Below, piece by piece: positions 35,801 to 43,489 of a stretch of DNA of 64,000 bases. The notes under the pieces are model-generated. The model was given only the letters and a program-made list of their open reading frames with translations. It was not told the DNA's origin and ran no database searches. Position 1 is the stretch's first letter, and every line of letters starts with the position of its first letter. Source of the DNA: an uncultured Prevotellaceae bacterium. Lineage in GTDB: Bacteria > Bacteroidota > Bacteroidia > Bacteroidales > Bacteroidaceae. Position numbers and translations under genes: made by a program. Location of the stretch: positions 1 to 64,000 of the forward strand of contig ONJJ01000007.1 of NCBI GenBank assembly GCA_900318115.1, read 5' to 3'.

Positions 35801-38800
35801 ACCAGAACGTCTGGGTGTTCAGCGACAACGCCGTGGCCGTGACCCTCACCTCCGAGACCAGCGGTACCTATCGCATCAAGATGGCCAAGGATCCCGTCAG
35901 TGGAAACAACCAAGCGGTCATCGGAGTGAACAACGGCATCAGCCCCCAGGTGTTCAACTACAACGATGCCGGCAGCGACTTCACCATCACGCGCGTGGAA
36001 GGGGCCGACGCCAGCACCGCCGTCACGGCTGCCGTCAGCAAGCTCGTCAGCAGCCAGACAGCCATCAGCGACTACCCGCAGGCCAGCGGCTGGTATGCCA
36101 TACAGATTAAGCAGAAAACAGGAACTGCCAGCTATGCCGGGCGCTTCGTCAAGCAGACGGCGACTCCCTACAATGACCTCTACCCCCTCACCTTCACGGG
36201 CGACATCTGCGTCCAGCCCGCTATCACAGACGCATCCTTCTTCGTCTACATCGACCATACGGCATGGAACGACAACCGCGTGCAACTGCCTGACGGCCGC
36301 TACCTGACGAAGAACGACGGCGGGAAATTCCCCGTCGCGGCTACCGCATCGCAGGCTCTGGCGATAGGCACCGGCACCTACATCAAGACCATCGACAACA
36401 CCTATGCCGAGCCGAACAACAACAACGCCAACTACTACATCAGCGAGAATGGTGGCTATCGCGCCGACTACATCTTCTATCCCATCGACCTCGCCGCCGC
36501 CGGCCTCACCGCATGGCAGGTCACCATCACCAATGGTGCGGTTTCCACACAGCTCACCTGCACCCGTGATGACGTGAAGGGGCTGGCCAGCGTCTACAAC
36601 GGCGGCTACATCTTCCTTCCCACTGGCGTGACGCCCGCTGCCGCGGACTTCACCATGCCCGGCATCTTCGGCACTCCTGTCGTGGATGCCGAGAACCACA
36701 TCGTCACGGCACAGCACGACCCCACCGTCGCTTTGGTGACCGACGGCGTGACCGTGCGCCAAGGGTGGCAGACGGCAGGGCGCGGCAGCGAAGTGATGCT
36801 GCTCAGCGTGACGGCCGCTCCGTTCAAGGATGCCACAGACGTCACGATGACCGTCAGCCTGAAGGATGGTGCCGAGGAGCAGCTCTCGGCGCTGACGCTC
36901 TACGAGGCCAGCACGTCCTCGCCCGAGATCCTCTCTGCCGGAAACGCCGGAGCGCCCACCAAGACGCAGGTCGCCACCACCGGCGTCGACGCCGCCACGG
37001 CCACGCTGACCATCGGCAACCTTGAGGCCGGCACACACTACTACTGGCTCGCAGCCACCGTGAAGAACGACGCCGCACTGGGGACCATCGTCGATGCCGC
37101 CGTGACGGGCATTGCCTACACCTGCGCCGGGCAGCAGACACAGCTCGACCTCACCTCCGTCGGCGATCCTGCCGACCGCGGTGCCATGGTCTTCAACGTG
37201 CATTCCTATCCCTATCTGCCGCGCGACAACGGCAGCCGTGTCTATCGCATACCGGCCATGGTGGTGGCCGACGACGGCAGCATCGTCGTGGCAGCCGACA
37301 AACGCTACGACAGCTATACTGACATCGGCGGCGGTCACGTCATCGACATCGTGGTCCGTCGCAGCACCGACGGCGGCCGCACTTGGAGCGCACCGCTGAC
37401 CATCGCCAAGGGTCTCGGCACGGCCGACAACGACAAGTGCGGCTACGGCGACCCCAGCCTTGTCAAGGGCAAGGACGGCAAGATATACTGCCTCTTCGTG
37501 GCCGGTAACATCGGTTATTTCTACGGACAGAAGCACATCGCTATGTCCACCAGCACCGACAACGGAGTCACCTGGAGCAGCGGCGAGGGCACACCGCCCA
37601 CGGACCTCTTCTCCACCGGTGCCATCCAGAACTGGAACACTGTGGGGGCCGCAGGCTACGGACTCTACGACTACTTCGTCACCTCTGGCCGCGGACTCTA
37701 TATCCCTGACGACGACATCCTGATGTACCTCATCCCGGCGCAGACCATGACCAGTGCCACGGAGCACACGGGCAACTCGCAGGACTACATCTTCTACTCC
37801 ACCGACGGCGGCGTGAAGTGGTACTTCAGTCCCACAGCGATGTTCGACGGCGGCGACGAGGCAAAGATCATCCAGCGGAACGACGGCTCACTGCTCGGCT
37901 CGGTCCGACAGAGCAGCAACCGCGGATTCTGCAGCGTCACCTATACCAAGAACGACGACGGCACGCTGACCTTCAACAAGCACTCGCAGTGGAACAACGC
38001 CCAGCTCAATGCCGGCGGCTATGCCAACAACCAGGACATCTTCTACTACAGCCGTTCCTCCGAAGGCGAGCACGACATCATCTTCCACACCATGACCACC
38101 GGACAACATGCCAACTTCAACCTCTACATGAGCATCGACGGCGGCAGCAACTGGACACAGGTCATGCAGCTCCAGTCCAAAGGTACTCGCTACGTCACGA
38201 TGGACAAGCTGGCGAACGGAGACCTGGCATTCCTCTTCGAGGACCAGTCCCTCAACGCCGCCGGAGGATACACGGACTACAACCACTATCCCATCAACTT
38301 CCTCACCATCACCAAAGAACAGGTGGACGCCATGTACGATCATCTCGTGACCACCCAGTATGTGGCATCGGTCGTCGTCAAGAACTCCGTCTATAGAACA
38401 TCAACCGGATGCGACAGCTATGGGGCTTTGTCCGACGGCGCCAGCGGCCGATGGGCACGCACCTGGACCTCCAATGCCAGCTCCGGTGCGGCAGGACTGA
38501 CGGTTTCCACGGAAAGTGGCTACGGCTTTGACAAAGCTACGCTGCAGGGCACCCGCGTCATGACCCTGAGACCCAGTGCCGCCGGAGCCACCGACACCTA
38601 CGCCATCACGGCGCCGGCCGGCTACCTCATCTCCGGCTACACCGTCGGCGGTATCGTTTATCAGAGTGGCACCTATCGCATCACCGCTGCCGATGGCACC
38701 ACCACAGGCAACATCACCTCCACCACGACGCCCAAGAAGATGACCGTCAGCGACGTGAATGCCTCCTCCACCACCTTCACGTTCTACGGCGCCTCGCAGA

Positions 38801-39435
38801 GCAACTGGTTCGCCTTCACCGACTTCACCATCACCCTGACCACAGCGCAGGAAGTGCCCTTGATCATCGTCGGCGATGCCTCCTATTCCACCCTCTACCT
38901 GCCATATGCCATCAGCCTGCCCGAGAACACCAAGGCTTACGCGGTCAGCAACGTGGCTGGCACCAAAGCCACCCTGACGGAAATCGCCGAGGCTGTACCT
39001 GATGCCACACCCGTGGTGCTTGTCAACAGCGAGGCCGCGTCCTCTGTGGTCTGCCTGCGCACCGACAAGGCCACGCCCTACAGCGGCACGAACTACCTCC
39101 GCGGCACCTTCTACGCCCTACAGCTCGACCTGGCAGAGGACAACGGGCTCTATTCCCTCGGAAGACTGGATGGCAAGATTGGTTTCTACAAGTTCGACAA
39201 CAACGGCACGACCACCATCACCCTCGGTGCCAACAAGGCCTATCTGGATACCACGACTCCAGCTGGCGTCAAGGGCTTCACCCTCGGTTTCGGCGGTGAG
39301 GACGGAATAAGTAAAATTGTAAATAACAAATCCGAAAATGGTACATGGTACGACCTGAACGGGCGCCGGCTCGATGGCGAGCCTGCAGCCAAGGGCGTGT
39401 ATATCGTCGGAGGCAAGAAGGTCGTTGTGAAGTAA
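32836..39435 (+). CDS. Giant exported bifunctional GH20 beta-hexosaminidase / GH33 sialidase
   Basis: 2199 residues from MKLKTLLPLLLLSLMGSVNVVAQ (signal peptide). GH20: a GH20b-like domain, then the barrel with FHWHLTDNQGFRF, IPEIDMPGHSQAF and the catalytic pair Asp288-Glu289 in HIGCDEA. Residues about 480-700 form a beta-sandwich; 770-1200 contain lectin-like repeats. The GH33 part has an N-terminal accessory domain (about 1300-1450), the Arg-triad motif Y1470-R1471-I1472-P1473 and Asp boxes STDGGRTWS, STDNGVTWS, STDGGVKWY, SIDGGSNWT. The tail WYDLNGRRLDGEPAAKGVYI-VGGKK resembles a type IX signal. The order suggests stepwise trimming of sialylated, GlcNAc/GalNAc-bearing glycans. Confidence 0.9.
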   Translation: MKLKTLLPLLLLSLMGSVNVVAQTATSLLLPKPHELTENGASFDLSQTVSITDPTSSTLLASLFPNQSASAAATVSVNIVDASTLGTFDYTLAGFPNEGYKLEVTSNAITIRAATATGVIRAAQTLMQLAQAGGGTAIPGVSITDYPAFKLRGYMHDVGRSFVSFDELKHEVDLLSRFKVNVFHWHLTDNQGFRFESKTYPQLNASSAMTRFAGSYYTQAQCTELEAYAAERGMIIIPEIDMPGHSQAFQTAMGFAMNSDEGKPVLKALLDELAAAFPLAPYLHIGCDEAGTTAAFVNEMSQYVKETLGRKCLVWNPISGVTISKANLPYIDMTEMWGTAGRKIDGLPNIDCRYNYINHFDVFADLVGIYKSNIYYQSQGSAEVAGAISGLWNDRKTPTETDIIRQNNLWANAIATAERGWIGGGQQYIEVGGTTLPNSGSEFEEFADWERRFLYYKGTWLQDESIPYVRQTNIKWRITQAFPNGGTAGTVFPPEESTADVLPDEYTYDGQTYATSMATGGAIYLRHVWGTTVPAFFSNPQLNTTTYAWTYVYSPVAQTAGALIEFQNYSRSENDKAPDAGAWDRKGSRIWVNGTEVAPPTWANSGKSISSEVDLQNENFTARAPMPVSLQAGWNKIFIKLPYVSASNIRLNKWMFTFVLTDAEGRNALEGITYSPIQSLDSNTDGVVTIIGDIKTYVNSKCGTAVGLYPRSAASALLGEVATVEATLQQTLSAAEREQQVSTLTAAFETFKSSLASAAINQPLASTGTEDHYYTLCTPLRGTRYVTSSGAGAELGGHPTPAVASYWKFVSRADGTWDIVNAVDASYIAPNSTNNSALSTSATQPSAGWTIGKASTEGYVIITSGSCQFNQTNNSSSVLTGGYRLYNWGGGVNTTDTGCQYLVTEVDAPDIFLPKVTEVYTLNNTNSRRGALVYDGTSANVGLVASGSLNAGNQNHQWVFCPTATAGEYYLYNVGAGKFAIPTAIAQSNQNVWVFSDNAVAVTLTSETSGTYRIKMAKDPVSGNNQAVIGVNNGISPQVFNYNDAGSDFTITRVEGADASTAVTAAVSKLVSSQTAISDYPQASGWYAIQIKQKTGTASYAGRFVKQTATPYNDLYPLTFTGDICVQPAITDASFFVYIDHTAWNDNRVQLPDGRYLTKNDGGKFPVAATASQALAIGTGTYIKTIDNTYAEPNNNNANYYISENGGYRADYIFYPIDLAAAGLTAWQVTITNGAVSTQLTCTRDDVKGLASVYNGGYIFLPTGVTPAAADFTMPGIFGTPVVDAENHIVTAQHDPTVALVTDGVTVRQGWQTAGRGSEVMLLSVTAAPFKDATDVTMTVSLKDGAEEQLSALTLYEASTSSPEILSAGNAGAPTKTQVATTGVDAATATLTIGNLEAGTHYYWLAATVKNDAALGTIVDAAVTGIAYTCAGQQTQLDLTSVGDPADRGAMVFNVHSYPYLPRDNGSRVYRIPAMVVADDGSIVVAADKRYDSYTDIGGGHVIDIVVRRSTDGGRTWSAPLTIAKGLGTADNDKCGYGDPSLVKGKDGKIYCLFVAGNIGYFYGQKHIAMSTSTDNGVTWSSGEGTPPTDLFSTGAIQNWNTVGAAGYGLYDYFVTSGRGLYIPDDDILMYLIPAQTMTSATEHTGNSQDYIFYSTDGGVKWYFSPTAMFDGGDEAKIIQRNDGSLLGSVRQSSNRGFCSVTYTKNDDGTLTFNKHSQWNNAQLNAGGYANNQDIFYYSRSSEGEHDIIFHTMTTGQHANFNLYMSIDGGSNWTQVMQLQSKGTRYVTMDKLANGDLAFLFEDQSLNAAGGYTDYNHYPINFLTITKEQVDAMYDHLVTTQYVASVVVKNSVYRTSTGCDSYGALSDGASGRWARTWTSNASSGAAGLTVSTESGYGFDKATLQGTRVMTLRPSAAGATDTYAITAPAGYLISGYTVGGIVYQSGTYRITAADGTTTGNITSTTTPKKMTVSDVNASSTTFTFYGASQSNWFAFTDFTITLTTAQEVPLIIVGDASYSTLYLPYAISLPENTKAYAVSNVAGTKATLTEIAEAVPDATPVVLVNSEAASSVVCLRTDKATPYSGTNYLRGTFYALQLDLAEDNGLYSLGRLDGKIGFYKFDNNGTTTITLGANKAYLDTTTPAGVKGFTLGFGGEDGISKIVNNKSENGTWYDLNGRRLDGEPAAKGVYIVGGKKVVVK

Positions 39436-39547
39436 AAGAGTACAAAAGAAAAGAGAAAAATGAAGGGAAAGATAACTTGTGAGCTGGAATCTCGAAATAT
39501 CGGAAATAGAAACAATTAGATATTGAAAAAGAGAAAAGCATGGTGAA

Positions 39548-39602
39548 GAAGAGCCGTCTCGGAGAAAAAAACTCGGAAACGGCTCTTCCTTTCATTTTTT
39601 TT
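39548..39602 (+). terminator. Terminator of the GH20-GH33 gene
   Basis: GAAGAGCCGT (39548-39557) pairs with ACGGCTCTTC (39579-39588), with CTCGG/ inner A-rich loop, followed by CTTTCATTTTTTTT. Confidence 0.8.
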
Positions 39603-39605
39603 ACC

Positions 39606-39613
39606 TACCTTTG
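39606..39613 (+). promoter_or_regulatory. -7 box of gpmI
   Basis: TACCTTTG followed by GCACCC, just after the terminator T-tract and about 93 bp before the start. Confidence 0.6.
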
Positions 39614-39706
39614 CACCCGCAAATCACTAAACATTAAACTTTACGCTCTGCTTTGCCGCTTCTTCGAGCGACAGCGAGTCTGAAGAACATTAAACTCAAT
39701 ATAACT

Positions 39707-41227
39707 ATGGCAAAGAAAGCTCTGCTGATGATCCTCGACGGATGGGGCATCGGCAACAAAAGTAAGGGCGACGTCATCTACCAGACGCCGACGCCTTATA
39801 TGGATTATCTGAATGAGAACTATCCTCACAGCCAGCTGCTGGCCTGTGGAGAGAATGTGGGTCTGCCCGACGGACAGATGGGTAACTCCGAGGTGGGTCA
39901 CCTGAACATTGGCGGCGGACGCATCGTCTATCAGGATCTGGTGAAGATCAACCGTGCTTGCCGGGACAACAGCATCATGAAGAACCCGGAGATCGTCAAT
40001 GCCTTCGAATACGCTGTGCGCGAGGGCAAGGCCGTGCACTTCATGGGCCTGACCTCCAACGGCGGTGTCCACAGCTCGCTGGAACATCTGTTCAAGCTCT
40101 GTGAGATCTCTCAGGAATATAAGGTTCGCGAGACCTATGTCCACTGCTTCATGGACGGTCGCGACACCGACCCGCACTCCGGCGTGGGCTTCATCCGTGA
40201 GTTGCAGGAGAAGTGCAACGAGACGGGCGCTCACATCGCCAGCATCATCGGCCGCTTCTACGCCATGGACCGCGACAAGCGCTGGGAACGCGTGAAGATT
40301 GCCTACGACCTGCTCATCAGCGGCGAGGGCTATCAGGCTCAGGACATGGCCGAGGCCATGGAACTCAGCTACGCCGACGGCGTGACGGACGAATTCATCA
40401 AGCCCATCAACAACGCCAAGGTGGACGGCACCATCAAGGAGGGTGACGTCATCATCTTCTTCAACTATCGCAACGACCGTGCCAAGGAGCTGACTATCGT
40501 GCTCACCCAGCAGGATATGCCCGAGCAGGGTATGCACACGATCCCCGGCCTGCAGTACTACTGCATGACGCCGTACGACGCCAGCTTCAAGGGCGTGCAC
40601 ATCCTCTTCCCGAAGGAGAACGTGGAGGACACCCTGGGCGAATACATCAGCCGTCAGGGCCTGAAGCAACTGCACACGGCCGAGACGGAGAAATATGCCC
40701 ACGTGACCTTCTTCTTCAACGGTGGACGCGAGGCTCCCTACGAGGGCGAGGATCGCATCCTCGTCGCCAGCCCCAAAGTGGCGACCTACGACCTGAAGCC
40801 CGAGATGAGCGCCTATGAGGTGAAGGACAAGCTCGTGGCTGCCATCCGCGAGGACAAGTACGACTTCATCGTCGTGAACTTTGCCAACGGTGACATGGTG
40901 GGTCACACGGGTGTCTATGAGGCCATCGAGCAGGCTGTCGTCGCTGTGGACAAGTGCGTGAACGAGGTCGTGGAGGCCGCCAAGGCCATGGGCGACTATG
41001 AGGTCATCATCATCGCTGACCACGGCAATGCCGACAACGCCATCAACCCCGACGGAACACCCAACACCGCTCATAGCCTGAACCCCGTGCCCTTCATCTA
41101 CGTCACGGAGAACAAGGCTGCCAAGGTGGAGGACGGTATCCTGGCCGACGTCGCTCCCAGCATCCTGCACATCATGGGTCTGGAGCAACCGAAGGATATG
41201 ACCGGCCGCTGCCTGATCCAGGATTAA
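39707..41227 (+). CDS. gpmI: 2,3-bisphosphoglycerate-independent phosphoglycerate mutase
   Basis: The 506-residue enzyme begins [16 protein letters not shown] and carries the phosphoserine nucleophile Ser61 in [14 protein letters not shown], plus GRDTDPHSG and [13 protein letters not shown] metal-binding motifs of the alkaline-phosphatase superfamily. It interconverts 3- and 2-phosphoglycerate in glycolysis and gluconeogenesis, using Mn2+. Length and start are typical. It forms a single-gene unit bounded by hairpins. Confidence 0.97.
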   Translation: MAKKALLMILDGWGIGNKSKGDVIYQTPTPYMDYLNENYPHSQLLACGENVGLPDGQMGNSEVGHLNIGGGRIVYQDLVKINRACRDNSIMKNPEIVNAFEYAVREGKAVHFMGLTSNGGVHSSLEHLFKLCEISQEYKVRETYVHCFMDGRDTDPHSGVGFIRELQEKCNETGAHIASIIGRFYAMDRDKRWERVKIAYDLLISGEGYQAQDMAEAMELSYADGVTDEFIKPINNAKVDGTIKEGDVIIFFNYRNDRAKELTIVLTQQDMPEQGMHTIPGLQYYCMTPYDASFKGVHILFPKENVEDTLGEYISRQGLKQLHTAETEKYAHVTFFFNGGREAPYEGEDRILVASPKVATYDLKPEMSAYEVKDKLVAAIREDKYDFIVVNFANGDMVGHTGVYEAIEQAVVAVDKCVNEVVEAAKAMGDYEVIIIADHGNADNAINPDGTPNTAHSLNPVPFIYVTENKAAKVEDGILADVAPSILHIMGLEQPKDMTGRCLIQD

Positions 41228-41239
41228 GGAAGCTCAGGT

Positions 41240-41307
41240 ACCCCCTCAGGGGTGCATGTATTTATGACGATAGACAATCCGGGGGTGCGCTGGCGCGTAC
41301 CCCCGGA
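41240..41307. repeat. Two GC-rich palindromes downstream of gpmI
   Basis: ACCCC/GGGGT (41240-41253) and a larger palindrome, TCCGGGGGT ... ACCCCCGGA (41278-41307), precede the terminator at 41317. The larger one has no T-tract and may be an extragenic palindromic repeat. Confidence 0.6.
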
Positions 41308-41316
41308 TCTTTAGCG

Positions 41317-41342
41317 GAGACCCCTCGGGGTCTCTTTTTTTT
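41317..41342 (+). terminator. Terminator of gpmI
   Basis: GAGACCCC-TC-GGGGTCTC followed by eight T. It lies seven bases before the end of the convergent GNAT gene. Confidence 0.9.
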
Positions 41343-41348
41343 CTGGAG

Positions 41349-42512
41349 CTATAGTCTGAAGGCCATTAACGAGCGTTCGAGCCCTGCGTATTTGTTGAGG
41401 CCCGTCTTGATGACGGCGAAACCTTTCGACAGGAAATTGTCCAGGCTGAAGGAGTTCTGGGGCGAAACCGTGGCGAGGACCGCCTTGGCACCAGCCTCCT
41501 TGGCTTCGGCAATGGCCTTGTCAATGAAAAGTTTCTGGAGTCCAAAGCCCCGCCATGCGGGGTCGCTGACAACGACATCGAAGGTGAAGGCCTCATTCCA
41601 AGGAACGCCCGCGTCTTTGCCGAGATTGCGCTCTGTCTGCCGACAGCCCACGAAGAGGGCAAAGGCGGCGAGTTCACCTTCCTGCGCAAACGCCCCCCAA
41701 AGCATGTCGAGGTGCAAGGATTCTATAATCTCCTCGCGAGACAGCGGATAGAAGAGCGTAGGGTCTGGCAGTTGGTCGCAGGCCCTCTGCTGAACGCGCA
41801 GGATGTCGGCGATGTCCTTGAAGCCGAGGCGCCTTACTTGGAAGGTACTGCCATTGAGTTGCACCGCCTCGGGGGCGTCCTGACGCAGGTTGCTGAGGTC
41901 GTGGAGGTAGTATTCGCCGTCGAGGTAGGAGGTGCTGAAGGCGTACTCCGCCCGGGGGATGTGCGCACCCTGATGGCGGCGGTACTTAGACCAGGCGGCA
42001 TAGAGGCGGAAGATCTCGTTGTAGGAGGACGAGGTGGGAAGGATGTGGTGCTCCTGCACGTAGGGATTGTTGACGAAGATGAAAAAGCGATAGCCGAAGA
42101 GGTCGTCGAGGTCTTCAATCTTTGCAATCTTGTTCCGATAGAGCAGGTAGAGATTCTCGAAGAAAGTGCAGTAGCAGGCGATGTCCGTGGATTGGATGTC
42201 TTGCCATCCCTCGGGGCTGTCGCTCTTGGCCGGAGGCTCTTCAAGAACGGAGTACACCTTCATCAGATGCTCGTTGTCGTGGAAGTAGTTGTTCTGGTCG
42301 ATGAGCATGTCGCAGCAGGTCACGACCTGCGAGTTCTTGAGCTCTATGGCGATGAATACGGTTCCCACCAGGGTGGCAGCCAGGGAGAAAATCCCTACGG
42401 CAGCCTCGTCGCCGAGGTGGAAGAGGCCTGCGATGAGGCTGCATGAAACGATGATGCATACCGTTCCCAGAATGATCATCAGCCTCTGGAGCGTGTTCTT
42501 GTTGATTCTCAT
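41349..42512 (-). CDS. Membrane-anchored GNAT-family acetyltransferase
   Basis: The 387-residue protein begins with two membrane segments (LMIILGTVCIIVSCSLIAGL, about 11-30; AVGIFSLAATLVGTVFIAIE, about 38-57). The next 130 residues (CYCTFFENLYLLYR, YRFFIFVNNPYVQEHH) resemble the DUF4760 type of helical domain seen in small membrane proteins. The C-terminal ~150 residues are a GNAT fold with FDVVVSDPAWRGFGLQKLFIDKAIAEA (acetyl-CoA loop RGFGLQ) and a degenerate N-terminal half. The substrate is unknown. It starts ten bases after the TerB-like gene upstream, so the two are probably co-expressed. Confidence 0.7.
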   Translation of the reverse strand: MRINKNTLQRLMIILGTVCIIVSCSLIAGLFHLGDEAAVGIFSLAATLVGTVFIAIELKNSQVVTCCDMLIDQNNYFHDNEHLMKVYSVLEEPPAKSDSPEGWQDIQSTDIACYCTFFENLYLLYRNKIAKIEDLDDLFGYRFFIFVNNPYVQEHHILPTSSSYNEIFRLYAAWSKYRRHQGAHIPRAEYAFSTSYLDGEYYLHDLSNLRQDAPEAVQLNGSTFQVRRLGFKDIADILRVQQRACDQLPDPTLFYPLSREEIIESLHLDMLWGAFAQEGELAAFALFVGCRQTERNLGKDAGVPWNEAFTFDVVVSDPAWRGFGLQKLFIDKAIAEAKEAGAKAVLATVSPQNSFSLDNFLSKGFAVIKTGLNKYAGLERSLMAFRL

Positions 42513-42522
42513 GTCTCGCGTC

Positions 42523-43326
42523 TTACTCCGTTCTCAGAAGTCCGCCCACGGCGGTGTCGATGGCACCTAAGATTTCCGCGATCAGGTTTCGGGAGGTGAT
42601 ACCCTCAATCTCATATCCCTTGTCGGTTTCCAGGGCAAACACGATGTTTCCCATAATGGGATACCCTCCGCCGTAGAGCAGGGTGGCAGGCATGTTGTCC
42701 CCCACCGCGTTGACATAGCCGTTGCGGGCCACCATGAAGACCAGGTGACGGCCTCTAAGGTGCAGCTGTTCGCTGATGGCGTTCAGGGGACGGGTGTAGC
42801 GGACCACCTCCACGCGGCCGTTGGCACCAATCCACGAAGCCAGCTCACCGCCGAGGGTGTCCCAGTCCTTGTTCGGACTTTGTCTGGTAGAGGTGAAGCC
42901 GTCGTAATTCACAACAATGAAGGCGGGGACAATGTCATTGCTTTCTTCCTCTTCGGCGGGCGTGTCTTCTGCCGCATTGTCTTCCTTCGGATCGGGCAGG
43001 CCGCAGAGTTCCTGAATCCGCCAGTAGAGTCGCTTCTCGTCCTCCGTGAGTCTGCCGTCGTCGAGGATGATATGGGCGAAGAGGTTGGACACTTCCTGCT
43101 TGGCGTCGTCATCGAGCGCTGCGATGAGTTTCACAGCCTGGGTGTCGTCCATTTGCTCCAAGCCATAATTCATAATCTGTTCGTGCGTTTTGATATCCAG
43201 ACCCTCGAAGGAGTCAAGGAAATCCACAATCTTCTGTACTTCTACTTCAGATCTTTCCCCATCGGCATAGGTGAGGTGCTTGCTCAGGCGGAAAATGGCT
43301 GATAAGGTTTCTAATGTTACGGTCAT
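42523..43326 (-). CDS. TerB-like domain protein of unknown function
   Basis: The 267-residue protein has an N-terminal helical domain (about 8-110, YADGERSEVEVQKIVDFL and IILDDGRLTEDEKRLYW) of the TerB/DjlA helical type, then an acidic linker (EDNAAEDTPAEEEE, about 115-130) and a C-terminal domain of about 135 residues not recognised (FIVVNYDGFTSTRQSPNKDW; AISEQLHLRGRHLVFMVARN). No signal peptide or membrane segment is seen. It is paired with the membrane GNAT gene. Confidence 0.55.
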   Translation of the reverse strand: MTVTLETLSAIFRLSKHLTYADGERSEVEVQKIVDFLDSFEGLDIKTHEQIMNYGLEQMDDTQAVKLIAALDDDAKQEVSNLFAHIILDDGRLTEDEKRLYWRIQELCGLPDPKEDNAAEDTPAEEEESNDIVPAFIVVNYDGFTSTRQSPNKDWDTLGGELASWIGANGRVEVVRYTRPLNAISEQLHLRGRHLVFMVARNGYVNAVGDNMPATLLYGGGYPIMGNIVFALETDKGYEIEGITSRNLIAEILGAIDTAVGGLLRTE

Positions 43327-43375
43327 AGTCGTCGGAATTAGAGTTGCTAATCATTAGGTAGTTCTCATTCGGCGA

Positions 43376-43383
43376 CAAATATA
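43376..43383 (-). promoter_or_regulatory. -7 box of the TerB-like/GNAT pair
   Basis: TATATTTG on the minus strand, about 50 bp before the start at 43326. No clear -33 box. Confidence 0.5.
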
Positions 43384-43489
43384 CATATATTATTTGGATT
43401 CTTAGTCTGTTTTGATGAAAAAATGTGTCCCGTGGCCTCAAGAAGGTGAATTTTGGGGCTGAAAGGTGATGAATACTGTCGTATCCGGA

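Noticed and set aside
35746-37767. 673-codon frame opposite the GH20-GH33 gene
   Set aside because: Shadow of a repetitive GC-rich gene; composition is G, V, D, H rich with no motif.
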